A stretch of DNA of 64,000 nt from Actinopolymorpha sp. NPDC004070 (lineage in GTDB: Bacteria; Actinomycetota; Actinomycetes; Propionibacteriales; Actinopolymorphaceae): positions 1-64,000 of the forward strand of contig NZ_JBEXMJ010000015.1 of NCBI RefSeq assembly GCF_040610475.1. The letters are read 5' to 3'. The translations under genes and the position numbers were made by a program. Below the pieces are notes generated by a model. That model saw only the letters and a list, made by a program, of their open reading frames with translations, made no database searches and was not told where the DNA came from. Shown here piece by piece: positions 29,301-37,290 of this stretch. The stretch's first letter is position 1; the number at the start of each line of letters is the position of its first letter.

Positions 29301-29459
29301 CGCGGGTTCGCCGGTGGACTCGTCGGCCACGGCGGGGGACGGCAGGCTCAGACCACCGATCGCGACCGCGGGCAGCCCGAGCACGAGCGCAGCTGTCCGG
29401 ATCGTCCGGGCGAGCCGGCCCGTCGGGGCGGATCGGCGGGTCTGGCGCTGTGCGCGCAT
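26301..29459 (-). CDS. Secreted fungalysin-type (M36-like) metallopeptidase
   Basis: A 1052-residue secreted zinc peptidase. Residues 1-45 are a Tat/Sec-type signal (Arg-rich start, then TIRTAALVLGLPAVAIGGLS). A propeptide of about 350 residues follows with FTP-like sequence (FRERFGSLPAGAGGLVSVAV). The catalytic HEYAH lies at about 534-538 and the third ligand in EGWADL at about 561, the HExxH/EGxxD arrangement of M36 fungalysins. After the catalytic domain come a carboxypeptidase-regulatory-like beta domain (RYELTWSAPGYGMGHTTVTL) and a discoidin-like module (about 880-1040). The ATG at 29459 follows AGGAGG. It probably degrades external protein; no protease inhibitor is adjacent. Confidence 0.85.
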   Translation of the reverse strand: MRAQRQTRRSAPTGRLARTIRTAALVLGLPAVAIGGLSLPSPAVADESTGEPADRPSPVGTAGATGTAGVLALDRPLVSEDRDVRHGQLIPSRAQRTAAHRLAATVRWTRFATPAEITRVDGPLATGLPGGSRVEVARGFLAANRLLFRMSADRVRDLEVVQDSRLTDGLTDGTGPGASAAQDVVASAVPDEDAPAVRDAGRAGVVTFRERFGSLPAGAGGLVSVAVAGNQVVYVTSSAYGDAAPPPPARLTPVQAWLRAAADVGRVVSPGSVGLLDRPRDRRRWTTFTVVGMAQAQQARLVAVGVPGRGVRPAYEVNVVDVQGGEAYADTSFVDAVTGAVLVLHHRVDHLGTEDARPEYSPPSSADAAVNNAARTAPAWYDLLVPPAVVQRTVAGPGAGFTDSWHRSRCASATLVPGGNDVDAAVANVFSLHSRLHDWTYALGFDEGRGNLQQVNPGTPGTRAGLDGDRELGHVQTAAVSGGFPTFTGRNGAHQVTLQDGLPGIAGHYLFQPVAAQWYGPCVDGAFDAGVVAHEYAHAMASRLVGGPDAGITTVAGRAVAEGWADLVAAEFLAETGTRTSPEARSTTGPAESAAIGAYVAGSDWRGVRNYRIGTAPLNYGNVGYDPAGGLAADGEIWSAVNWDIRRALVRKYAATAPPGDRALQRSCARGALPVTRCPGNRRWIQLLVDSMSLQQSSVSMLGARNALLAANRLRFGGADLPELWEAFARRGFGARATAPGGDRRGEPDFTVPGFVRPAAAHVQLVMAAIARPYGRSVAGARIHVGRYADPSTPVADTDPATTRGMTVRLLPGRYELTWSAPGYGMGHTTVTLKAGRTRHLTLYLNPNLASAANGARVLPGGSSHGQEAAQLDALVDDRESTAWSVTGQRPDARGTTVTVDLAGSAPRWVRSVRVSAVTTDRFAALRRFAVETCAQVQGGPRCDGPHGRWTRILAPAAGPAFDTARPRPMRPDLGFRDFDVRDRRATHLRLVVLDTQCTGNPAYRGEQEADPLATSNCLASAEAGDIAVAELMVYGADRHTRHAPTRSAVWN

Positions 29460-29585
29460 GGCACTCCTCCTGGCGCCGGCCCGCTGGGATGGCACCACCT
29501 TCGGTAAGCCGAATGGGGAAGAGATCGACTGCCTACGCGGACGAAGATTTCACGAGGACGTCACGCTACGAGGTCGAAACGCCGA

Positions 29586-29618
29586 GAAATGTACTCAGCG
29601 TGACCGAAATGTGTTCAG
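29586..29618. repeat. Two imperfect 13-mers at 20-base spacing
   Basis: GAAATGTACTCAG (29586-29598) and GAAATGTGTTCAG (29606-29618) match at 11 of 13 bases with a 20-base period, about two helical turns. They lie upstream of the M36 peptidase gene and may be a regulator site. Confidence 0.45.
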
Positions 29619-29635
29619 GAGATGGATCGGAGGCG

Positions 29636-30922
29636 TCAGCGCCGGTGGGCAGGCTCGGCCGCCGCGACCTTCGCCGGGGAGCCCGGCTCTTCCGCCCGGC
29701 CACGCAGCGACCGCTGGACCAGGCCGATGATCGCCGCGACCAGAGCCGTCACCGCCACCGTGCTCAGCGCCGACCGCAGCCCCACCTGGTCGGCGAGGAA
29801 CCCGATCAGCGGCGGCCCCGCCAGCATCCCGGTGTTGCCGATGGTGGAGGCCAGCCCGACTCCACGAGGTCCGCCGATCGCGCCGGCCCGGGCCATCGCG
29901 ACCGGGAACATGTTCGCCAGCCCCAGCCCGACCGCGAGCAGTCCGGCGAAGGCGACCGCGAGGCTGCCGGCCCACGCGGTGGTGAGGACTCCGGCGGCGG
30001 CGAGGACCGCTCCGCCGCTGAGCACCCTGGTCTCGCCGAGCCGTTCGATCAGCCGCCCGCCGGTCAGCCGCCCGGTTGCGATCGCCACCGAGTAGACGCC
30101 GAAGCCGTACGCCGCCACACCGGCCGCCGCGCCGAGGTTCTCCCGCAGGTGCAGCGCCGTCCAGTCGCCGATGGCTCCCTCGCCGTAGGCCGTACACAAC
30201 GCGACCACACCCAGCAGGACGACGGCGAGGCTGATCGGAGTGCGCGCGGCCTGCCGTCCCGGTTCGTGCTTCCTCGCCGTCGCCTTCGCCGCCGGGCCGG
30301 CAGTGCCGTCGGCCATGCCGTCCGGGCGTACGGGCTGGTCGGTGCCGGTGAGCAGCATCGGCCGGGCAAAGCAGACCGCGACCAGCACGCCGGCCACCGC
30401 GACCACGGCGAAGTGCTCGACGGAGGTGAGGTGCGCGGCGAGCAGGCCGCCGATCACCGCGCCGACCAGCCCGCCGACGCTCCACAGCCCGTGCATCGGC
30501 GACATGATCGCCCGGCCGGACGTCGCCTCGATCTCCACGGCCGCGCTGTTGAGTGCGACCAGCAGGACGCCGTAGATCGCACCGAACACGAACAGGATGG
30601 CGCCGAGGGCGACCACCGAACGCGCCAGCGCCGGTGTGACCAGGCCGGCACACACCAGCGGAAACGACGCGACGAGCACGAGGCGGGTGCCCAGGCGTTC
30701 GCACAGCCCGCCGGCGAAGTACATCGACGCCGCCGAGCTCACCGTCATGCACAGCAGGGCCAGCCCGAGCGCCGTGGCCGATGCACCCACCTGGTTCTTG
30801 ATCTCGGGGATGCGGACGATCCAACTGGCGAACAGCACGCCGTCGGCGGCGAAGAACACCGTCAACGGGTACAGCCGCGTGACCGGGTGGCGGCCGCCGG
30901 TCAGGAGCTCGCGGGGTGACAC
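29636..30922 (-). CDS. MFS transporter (amino-sugar cluster, copy 1)
   Basis: A 428-residue major facilitator with about 12 helices in two halves separated by a charged loop (about residues 195-220). SWIVRIPEIKNQVGASATAL and SAAVEIEATSGRAIMSPMHG are typical of the FucP/YbjJ-like MFS group. GLWSVGGLVGAVIGGLLAAH and GPRGVGLASTIGNTGMLAGP recur in the paralogue at 32631. The GTG at 30922, eight bases after GAGGAG, is the start. It is the last gene of the minus-strand MFS-GH20-MFS unit, 44 bases after GH20. An uptake or efflux role for amino sugars is inferred from context. Confidence 0.85.
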   Translation of the reverse strand: MSPRELLTGGRHPVTRLYPLTVFFAADGVLFASWIVRIPEIKNQVGASATALGLALLCMTVSSAASMYFAGGLCERLGTRLVLVASFPLVCAGLVTPALARSVVALGAILFVFGAIYGVLLVALNSAAVEIEATSGRAIMSPMHGLWSVGGLVGAVIGGLLAAHLTSVEHFAVVAVAGVLVAVCFARPMLLTGTDQPVRPDGMADGTAGPAAKATARKHEPGRQAARTPISLAVVLLGVVALCTAYGEGAIGDWTALHLRENLGAAAGVAAYGFGVYSVAIATGRLTGGRLIERLGETRVLSGGAVLAAAGVLTTAWAGSLAVAFAGLLAVGLGLANMFPVAMARAGAIGGPRGVGLASTIGNTGMLAGPPLIGFLADQVGLRSALSTVAVTALVAAIIGLVQRSLRGRAEEPGSPAKVAAAEPAHRR

Positions 30923-30966
30923 GGGTGAGAACTCCTCGGGTCGGTGCGTCGGGTGATTCGGATCGT

Positions 30967-32634
30967 TCAGGTGGAGGAGGTGTCCACGTCGCCGTGCTCG
31001 GAGATCCGCTCGTGCAGCTCGATCTCGGCGGCCATCGTCGAACCGGACTGGCGGCGCCGGTCGCCGGTGCCGCCGCCCTGCCACGGGTGCGGACCGGCCG
31101 CCGGGCGGAACTCCACCCCGGCCGCGGTCAGCCGGTCCAGGTGCGCGGCGAGTACGTCGTCCCCACCATCCACCCCGGCGGTCGACGGCCGGCCGTTCCA
31201 TGCCACCTCGGCGAGCACGCTGGCCCGCGGGAACATCATGTAGTCCAGGTGCCGCTCGGAGGCGATGTACTCCGTCCACGCCTGGAACTGCAGCCCCAGC
31301 ACCCGCGAACGCTCCACCGGCGACCAGTCCGCGGGTACCGGCTCGAACGCCGCCACCTCCGGCAACGTGATCGGCCCGCCCTGCGACAGCGGCTCCTCGG
31401 GCAGGTCGGACTGGTCGTAGTTGAGGTACGTCGGGTAGACCGGCGTACGCACCACGTCATAGCCGGCACCGGCCGCCTTGCGGGCCACCGAGTCGCCGCG
31501 CCAGGCCATCACGATCGAGTCGTCCAGCAGCCCGCCGGTGACGAACGCCTCGTCCCACACCACCATCCGGGCGCCCCGCCGCTTCAGGTGCGAGCCGAGG
31601 GCGCGCAGGAAGTGACCGTGCAGGTCGATCGGTGCGGCCAGGCCGAGTTCCTTCTGGTACGCCGAGATCTCCGGGTCGTTCGCCCAATCGGTGATCACGC
31701 ACTCGTCCCCACCGAGGTGGACGTACGGCGTGGGTACCGCCTCCAGCAGTTCGTCCAGCAGTTCGCCGACGAACTCCACCGTCGCGGGCAGCGGGTTCAT
31801 CACACCGCCGGAGATGCCCCAGCCGGTGAGGACCCGGTGCTCGCCGACGCCGAGCTCCGGCCGGGCGGCGAGCAGCGCGGAGGAGTGGCCGGGCAGGTCG
31901 ATCTCGGGCACCAGTGTGACGCCGCGTTCCTGTGCGTACGCGTGGATCTCGGCGAGGTCGTCGAGGGTGTAGTAACCGCCGTGCGGCGTACCGTCGTGGC
32001 GGCCCGCCGCGCGGTCGCGACTCAGCTGGGTGGCCGGCCGGTGGCTGCCGACCTGGTGCACCTCCGGATGCCGGCGGCTCTCGATCCGCCACCCCTGGTC
32101 GTCGGTGAGATGCAGGTGCAGCCGGTTGTAGCGGTGCATGGCCAGCAGGTCGACGTACCGCAGCACGGTGCGCTTGGGGAAGAAGTGCCGGGCCACGTCG
32201 AGCATCGCACCGCGCCAGGTCAGCGCCGGTGCGTCGGTGACCTCACCGCACTGGACCACCCAGCGGGTGCCGGCGCGTGGCGCCGCCCGCCAGGTGTCGT
32301 CGGGAAGCAGTTGCCGCAGCGTGTGCAGCGCGTTGACCAGTCCGTCTACGGTGGCGACCACGATGTCGACGCCCCGTTCGTGCACGCGCAGCCGGTAGCT
32401 CTCGGCGGTGCCCGAGGTGGGCTCCAGGTGGAGGGTCACCGCACCGGCCGGCCCGGCCTGGGCGACGGTGGGCAGCGGCAGCCGCAGCGAGGTGAGGAGT
32501 TCGCGGACCACCTGCGACATGCCGTCCGCGCCCGGTGTCTCCACCACGCCGGTGCCGGCGGTGAGTTCGTACGCGCCGGTGGCGGCGGCCGCCGAGCCGG
32601 GCCGGGGGAGCAGGGTCTGGAAGCGGTCGGTCAC
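30967..32634 (-). CDS. GH20 beta-N-acetylhexosaminidase
   Basis: A 555-residue family 20 glycoside hydrolase, which removes terminal beta-GlcNAc or GalNAc by substrate-assisted catalysis. An N-terminal GH20b domain precedes the TIM barrel: RGAMLDVARHFFPKRTVLRY, RLHLHLTDDQGWRIESRRHP, LVPEIDLPGHSSALLAARPE and the catalytic pair in YVHLGGDECVI (Asp-Glu near residue 308). MAWRGDSV and FPRASVLAEVAWNG are the late conserved segments. No signal peptide is present, so it acts on imported oligosaccharides. The GTG start overlaps the MFS stop (GTGA), so it is translationally coupled to the transporter upstream. Confidence 0.93.
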   Translation of the reverse strand: MTDRFQTLLPRPGSAAAATGAYELTAGTGVVETPGADGMSQVVRELLTSLRLPLPTVAQAGPAGAVTLHLEPTSGTAESYRLRVHERGVDIVVATVDGLVNALHTLRQLLPDDTWRAAPRAGTRWVVQCGEVTDAPALTWRGAMLDVARHFFPKRTVLRYVDLLAMHRYNRLHLHLTDDQGWRIESRRHPEVHQVGSHRPATQLSRDRAAGRHDGTPHGGYYTLDDLAEIHAYAQERGVTLVPEIDLPGHSSALLAARPELGVGEHRVLTGWGISGGVMNPLPATVEFVGELLDELLEAVPTPYVHLGGDECVITDWANDPEISAYQKELGLAAPIDLHGHFLRALGSHLKRRGARMVVWDEAFVTGGLLDDSIVMAWRGDSVARKAAGAGYDVVRTPVYPTYLNYDQSDLPEEPLSQGGPITLPEVAAFEPVPADWSPVERSRVLGLQFQAWTEYIASERHLDYMMFPRASVLAEVAWNGRPSTAGVDGGDDVLAAHLDRLTAAGVEFRPAAGPHPWQGGGTGDRRRQSGSTMAAEIELHERISEHGDVDTSST

Positions 32635-34013
32635 GGCTGGCTCCGTTCGGTCGACGTGGCGGACGTCGTGTGCGTGGTGGGTTCGGTGGGTGCGGCGTGC
32701 GCCGGGGCCGCGCCGGTCGCCGGCGTTCTGGGCCGGGTCCAGCCGCGCAGGGAGAACGCCACGCCGGCGGCGAGGACGGCGAGCACGGCGACGGTGGACA
32801 GGGCGAGCGGCAGGCCGCGACGGTCGGCGACGAACCCGATCAGCGGTCCCTGGCTGAGGATGCCGACGCTCGCCGACATCGAGATCCGGCTCACTCCGCG
32901 CGGCCCGCCGAGCGCGCCGGCCCGGCTGATGCAGACCGGGTAGACGTTGGCCAGGCCCAGCCCGAGGACGACGTACCCGGCGAACGCGACCGGCAGGCCA
33001 CCGCCGCCTGGCAGGTGGCCCGCCCAGCTCGCGACGAGGACGCCGACCGCAGCGAGTGCGAAGCCGCCGGACAGGACGGCCGTCTCGCCGAGCCGCCGGA
33101 TCAGCCGGGAGCCGAGGAACCGGCCGCCGGCGATGGCGCAGGCGTAGGTGGCGTAGCCGTATCCCGCGACGGCGGCGGTGGCGCCGAGGTCCTGCCGCAG
33201 GTGCAGGGCGGCCCAGTTGTTCGAGGCGTACTCGCCGAACGCCGTACAGGCCGCGACCAGCCCGAAGGCGAGGACGATCCACCGGACGCGGCGCCAGGCG
33301 TTCGCCCGGTCGGCGTCGGACGCTCCGTCGCCGGCGGCTGCGGCCGCTGCTCCGGCCGCGCCCGCCGTCTTCGTCGCCGTCGCCGTCGCCCGGCCCGTGC
33401 GCAGCAGAGCGGGGCCGGCGGCCGCCGTCACCGCCAGACCGAGAAGCGCGGTGAGCCCGAGGTGCACCACCGGGCTGAGGTGGTCGGCGAGGAGGCCGCC
33501 GAGCGCGGCGCCGACGAGCCCTCCGACGCTGAAGATGCCGTGCAGGGTGGGCATCAGCGGGTTGCCGCTGGCGGTGGCGACCTCGACCGCGGTGCTGTTG
33601 AGCGCGATGTTGAACGTGCTCTGCGCCACGCCGAAGAACGCCAGCGCCGCACCGAGTGCGCGGACCGAGCCGGCCAGGCCGGGCAGGACGAGGAGCGCGC
33701 ACAGGGCGAACCCGGCGACCACCAGCACGCGGCGGGTGCCGAAGCGCTCGCAGAGCCGGGCGGCCACGGTGAGGGCGGCCAGGCTGCCGAGCGAACCGCA
33801 CAGCAGGGCCAGTCCCAGGTCACCGGCCGAGGCGCCGACCTGCGCCTTCACGTCCGGTACGCGGACCAGCCAGTTGGCCGGCACGAAGCCGACCAGGCCG
33901 AAGAACACCGCCAGCGACACCGGATGGCGGGTCTTCGGCGGGGAGTCGGGGAGCGCGGCGGCCGCCTCCTGCGCGGGCGGCGATCCGCCGGCGCCCCGCG
34001 GGCGTGCTGACAA
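32631..34013 (-). CDS. MFS transporter (amino-sugar cluster, copy 2)
   Basis: A 460-residue major facilitator, paralogous to the one at 29636: RVPDVKAQVGASAGDLGLAL, GIFSVGGLVGAALGGLLADH, LAFGLVAACTAFGEYASNNW and GPRGVSRISMSASVGILSQG correspond segment by segment. The central loop is Ala/Thr-rich and the C terminus is a Pro/Thr-rich tail. The start is TTG at 34013 with GGAGG five bases upstream; no ATG or GTG fits better. It is the first gene of the unit, divergent from the ROK regulator, and overlaps the GH20 start. Substrate unknown, amino sugar likely. Confidence 0.85.
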   Translation of the reverse strand: MSARPRGAGGSPPAQEAAAALPDSPPKTRHPVSLAVFFGLVGFVPANWLVRVPDVKAQVGASAGDLGLALLCGSLGSLAALTVAARLCERFGTRRVLVVAGFALCALLVLPGLAGSVRALGAALAFFGVAQSTFNIALNSTAVEVATASGNPLMPTLHGIFSVGGLVGAALGGLLADHLSPVVHLGLTALLGLAVTAAAGPALLRTGRATATATKTAGAAGAAAAAAGDGASDADRANAWRRVRWIVLAFGLVAACTAFGEYASNNWAALHLRQDLGATAAVAGYGYATYACAIAGGRFLGSRLIRRLGETAVLSGGFALAAVGVLVASWAGHLPGGGGLPVAFAGYVVLGLGLANVYPVCISRAGALGGPRGVSRISMSASVGILSQGPLIGFVADRRGLPLALSTVAVLAVLAAGVAFSLRGWTRPRTPATGAAPAHAAPTEPTTHTTSATSTERSQP

Positions 34014-34228
34014 CGTGGCCTCCGGATACGTGGCTGGGAACGGGGCGGCTGGGAACGTGCCCGAGAACGGGCTGGAGTGTGAGCGGCGGCGCCGGTGCCG
34101 TCGCGTCGGATCAGCGAGCTGGATCTGTGCGCGAGTACGTGTCGCCCCGCGCGCTCGGTGTTCGGTGACGGTTGACCGGGTGCCCGGGCGCGGGCTAGCT
34201 TCACTGAAATTAACAGGCAGGGTTCCTT

Positions 34229-35404
34229 ATGAAAAGGGGTGGAACCATTCCGCGGACGGCCTCGCCGCACACCGCGCGGCTGATCAACGACCGGCTGGCG
34301 TTCGACCTGCTGCTGGAACGCGGACCGCTCACCCGGACCCAGCTGCGTACCCTCACCGGGCTGTCCGGCCCCACCGTCGCCGACCTCGTCCAGCGGCTGG
34401 AGTCCGCCGGCCTGGTCGCGCCGGTCGGTGAGGCCGGCGCCGAGCGCCGCGGCCCGAACGCCCGGCTGTACGGCGTGGTCGCCGACCGGGCGCACGTCGC
34501 GGGTGTGGAAGTGCGCCCGGACCACGTCCGCGCCGTGGTCACCGACCTCACCGGGCAGCCCGTCGGCACCGCCGTGGTCGCCCAGGACGCCCGGGTCGCC
34601 CCGGACCGGCTGGTGCGCGACGCGCTCGACGGTGCCCTCGCCGACGCCGGTCGCGCCGGCGACTCACCGGCCATGGTCGTGGTGGGTACGCCGGGCCTGG
34701 TGGATCCGGGGACCGGCGACGTGGCGTTCGCGGTCAGCCTGCCCACCTGGCACGGCAACCTGCTGCCCGGTCTGCGCGAGCGATTCGGCCCGCGGGTGCT
34801 GCTGGAGAACGAGGTCAACCTGGTCGGGCTGGCCGAGCACCGCCTCGGCGTCGCCCGGGGCCGGGACACCTTCGCGCTGGTGTCCCTGGGCGACGGGATC
34901 GGCGTCGCGGTGGTCCTCGGCGGGCGCCTGCACCGGGGTGCCTCCGGCGGAGCGGGCGAGGTGTCGTACGTGCCGGCCGACGGTGGTACGTACCAACAGG
35001 TCGCCGGTGGTGCGGCCGTGGTCGAGACCGCCCGGCGGCACGGGCTCACCGGCTCGATCGACGACCTGGCCGGGCTGGTCGGCGGCGCTGTGGAGCGCGC
35101 GGAAGCTGGGGGCGACCCGGCGGCGGAGGCGTTCCTCGACGACCTCGCCGACCGGATCAGCACCGGCGCGGCGGCCGTGTGCGCCGTCCTCGACCCGGGG
35201 TACGTCGTGCTCGCCGGCGCGGTCGGCCAGGCCGGTGGTCCCGCCCTCGCCGAACGTGTCGCCCGCCGGCTCGCGGCCCGCCTGCCGCTGCCCACCGAGG
35301 TCGCCGCCAGCGACGTGTCCGGCAACCCGGTGGTACGCGGCGCGGTCCTGGTCGCGCTGGACCACCTGCACCGCGAGACGTTCGGTCTGCCCGCGGCCAG
35401 GTGA
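34229..35404 (+). CDS. ROK-family transcriptional regulator lacking the zinc motif
   Basis: A 391-residue ROK protein. An N-terminal winged HTH (about 15-75: RLINDRLAFDLLLERGPLTR, TLTGLSGPTVADLVQRLESA) is followed by the ROK ATPase/sugar-kinase fold (VVVGTPGLVDPGTGDV; VSLGDGIGVAVVLGGRLHRG). The usual CxCGxxGCxE zinc-binding stretch is replaced by GEVSYVPADGGTYQQVAGG with no Cys, so metal-dependent sugar binding is probably altered. The ATG at 34229 starts it. It lies divergent from the MFS-GH20-MFS unit with 215 bases between and most likely controls it in response to an amino sugar. Confidence 0.88.
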   Translation: MKRGGTIPRTASPHTARLINDRLAFDLLLERGPLTRTQLRTLTGLSGPTVADLVQRLESAGLVAPVGEAGAERRGPNARLYGVVADRAHVAGVEVRPDHVRAVVTDLTGQPVGTAVVAQDARVAPDRLVRDALDGALADAGRAGDSPAMVVVGTPGLVDPGTGDVAFAVSLPTWHGNLLPGLRERFGPRVLLENEVNLVGLAEHRLGVARGRDTFALVSLGDGIGVAVVLGGRLHRGASGGAGEVSYVPADGGTYQQVAGGAAVVETARRHGLTGSIDDLAGLVGGAVERAEAGGDPAAEAFLDDLADRISTGAAAVCAVLDPGYVVLAGAVGQAGGPALAERVARRLAARLPLPTEVAASDVSGNPVVRGAVLVALDHLHRETFGLPAAR

Positions 35405-35470
35405 GGCGGCGACACGCGTACGGGTCGCCTGCCGTCGGGTCGGCCCGGCCCGGCTGCCAGACTCGACCGC

Positions 35471-35932
35471 ATGCGCGTGCACATCGGCTCGGACCACGCG
35501 GGCTTCGAACTCAAACAGCACCTGGTCGGCTGGCTGGGTGAGCAGGGCCACGAGGTGGTCGACCACGGGCCGGCGGCCTACGACCCCGAGGACGACTACC
35601 CGCCGTTCTGCCTGCGGGTCGGGCTCGGCGTGGTGGCCGACCCGGAGAGCCTGGGCATCGTGCTCGGCGGCTCCGGCAACGGTGAGCAGATCGCCGCCAA
35701 CAAGGTGGCCGGCGTCCGGGCCGTCCTGGCGTGGAACCTCGACACCGCCCGGCTGGGCCGGGAGCACAACGACGCCAACGTGATCTCCGTCGGCGCCCGG
35801 ATGCACTCCGAGGACGAGGCCACCCGGATGATCGAGGTGTTCCTGCGGACGCCGTTCTCCGGCCTGGACCGGCACGCCCGCCGGATCGAGATGCTCCGCG
35901 AGTACGAGGACACCGGGGTCGTTCCGGACTGA
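35471..35932 (+). CDS. rpiB: Ribose-5-phosphate isomerase B
   Basis: A 153-residue RpiB/LacAB-family sugar-phosphate isomerase that interconverts ribose 5-phosphate and ribulose 5-phosphate in the pentose phosphate pathway. MRVHIGSDHAGFELKQHLVG is the family start, GIVLGGSGNGEQIAANKVAG the phosphate/substrate loop (with Ser replacing the Cys of E. coli-type enzymes, as in mycobacteria), and REHNDANVISVGARM is conserved. It follows the ROK gene by 66 bases but belongs to the conserved pepN-Rv2466c-rpiB neighbourhood, here separated by accessory genes. Confidence 0.93.
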   Translation: MRVHIGSDHAGFELKQHLVGWLGEQGHEVVDHGPAAYDPEDDYPPFCLRVGLGVVADPESLGIVLGGSGNGEQIAANKVAGVRAVLAWNLDTARLGREHNDANVISVGARMHSEDEATRMIEVFLRTPFSGLDRHARRIEMLREYEDTGVVPD

Positions 35933-35962
35933 CTCCCCGCTCCCGCATCCCGCCCGGCCGCG

Positions 35963-37192
35963 TCAGAACGGGGTGTCGAGCAGGGGGAGCACGTCGGAGG
36001 TGAACGCCCGGCCGGCCGCGACGAGGCTGCCCGGCGTGCGTTCCTCGACCAACCCCGCGGCGCCGAGTGCCGCCAGCACCGGCCGGCCGAAGTACGCCGC
36101 GCCGAGATCGACCACGTCCAGCACCAGGTCGGGCTCGCGGTCGACCCGGCCGCAGGAGGCACCGGACTCGTCGCCGGCCAGGTGCCACCGCCCGGCGTTC
36201 CACGGACACAGGTCGTCGCGTACTTCCAGTACGACATCGACCGGCGTGGTGTAGCGCCGCTCCGACAGCGCCCGGCCGACGTCGACCAGCCGGGCCCACA
36301 TGCCGTCCCGCACGGTGACCATGGCGGCTCGGGAGTCCCGTAGCCAGGTCAGCAGCGGGTCGTCGAGAGACAGCCGGCGGTGGGTCACCTTGGCCATCAG
36401 GTCCTGGTCGGCGAGGAACTGCCACAGCGCGGCGTACGACGCGGTGTCGGTCGCGTGCACCCGCTGCACGATGGTGGTGCCGTTCGGCCCGCCCGGCTCC
36501 CAGGTGGACTTGCTGCGGTAGTACGCGAACCCGGTGACCTCGCCGCCGCGCTCGGCCAGGACGCAGCGCAGCGCGCTCGCGCCCCCGCGCTCGCTCTCCG
36601 GGTCGGCGATCTCCCCGCGCCGCCAGGGCTCGTTGTGCCGGAAGTAGCCCGGCCGGGTGGGCACGATCGCGTCCCGTACGCCGGCGCAGACGTCCAGCGA
36701 CTTCTCCGGATCGGCGTACCTGATGGTCACCTCGTCCGCCCCGGGCACCGCACGCATCGCCCGCTTCGCCCGGCCGACCTCGGCGTACACCCACTGCGTC
36801 GCGCAGCCGTAGCCGTAGCGCCCGTAGATCGCCGGCTCGGACGCGGTGAGGACGGCCACCGGCTCCCGGCCCGACTCGTGCAGGTCGTGCAGCTGGTGCC
36901 GCATCAGCGCGGTGAGCACCCCGCGCCGGCGATCGGTGGGCAGCACGCCCACCAGGCTGACCCCCGCGACGTCGAGCGCCCGCGGGCCGGGGACCGTCAT
37001 CGTGAACGAGAAGATCGCGGCGTGCCCGGCCAACGTGTCGCCGACGAAGGCGCCGATGCTGCGGTCCGGCTCGAACCTCGCCCGCTCGACCTCCGCCGCG
37101 TCCTGCGGCCAGGTCTCCCCGAACGACAGCTCCATCATGGTGAACGCCTGCTGCCACGCGTCGTCTCCGAGCGGGCGTACCTCGATCGTCAT
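35963..37192 (-). CDS. Eis-like GNAT N-acetyltransferase
   Basis: A 409-residue acetyltransferase with the Eis layout: a GNAT domain (about 1-150), a second GNAT-like fold and a C-terminal sterol-carrier-like domain. VSLVGVLPTDRRRGVLTALM is the acetyl-CoA-binding V-x-P-x-x-R-R-x-G motif; SEPAIYGRYGYGCATQWVYA and the free C-terminal carboxylate (ending TPF) are typical. Eis proteins acetylate amines, including aminoglycosides and lysines; the substrate here is unknown. It is convergent with rpiB. Confidence 0.88.
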   Translation of the reverse strand: MTIEVRPLGDDAWQQAFTMMELSFGETWPQDAAEVERARFEPDRSIGAFVGDTLAGHAAIFSFTMTVPGPRALDVAGVSLVGVLPTDRRRGVLTALMRHQLHDLHESGREPVAVLTASEPAIYGRYGYGCATQWVYAEVGRAKRAMRAVPGADEVTIRYADPEKSLDVCAGVRDAIVPTRPGYFRHNEPWRRGEIADPESERGGASALRCVLAERGGEVTGFAYYRSKSTWEPGGPNGTTIVQRVHATDTASYAALWQFLADQDLMAKVTHRRLSLDDPLLTWLRDSRAAMVTVRDGMWARLVDVGRALSERRYTTPVDVVLEVRDDLCPWNAGRWHLAGDESGASCGRVDREPDLVLDVVDLGAAYFGRPVLAALGAAGLVEERTPGSLVAAGRAFTSDVLPLLDTPF

Positions 37193-37290
37193 GGCGCACT
37201 GCCTACCAGACCGACGACGCCGTAGGCGAGGGGATTGTGGTCCGGACTCAGGCAGCGTCTCGAAGTGGGCTACTGGCAGGCTCGTACCTC

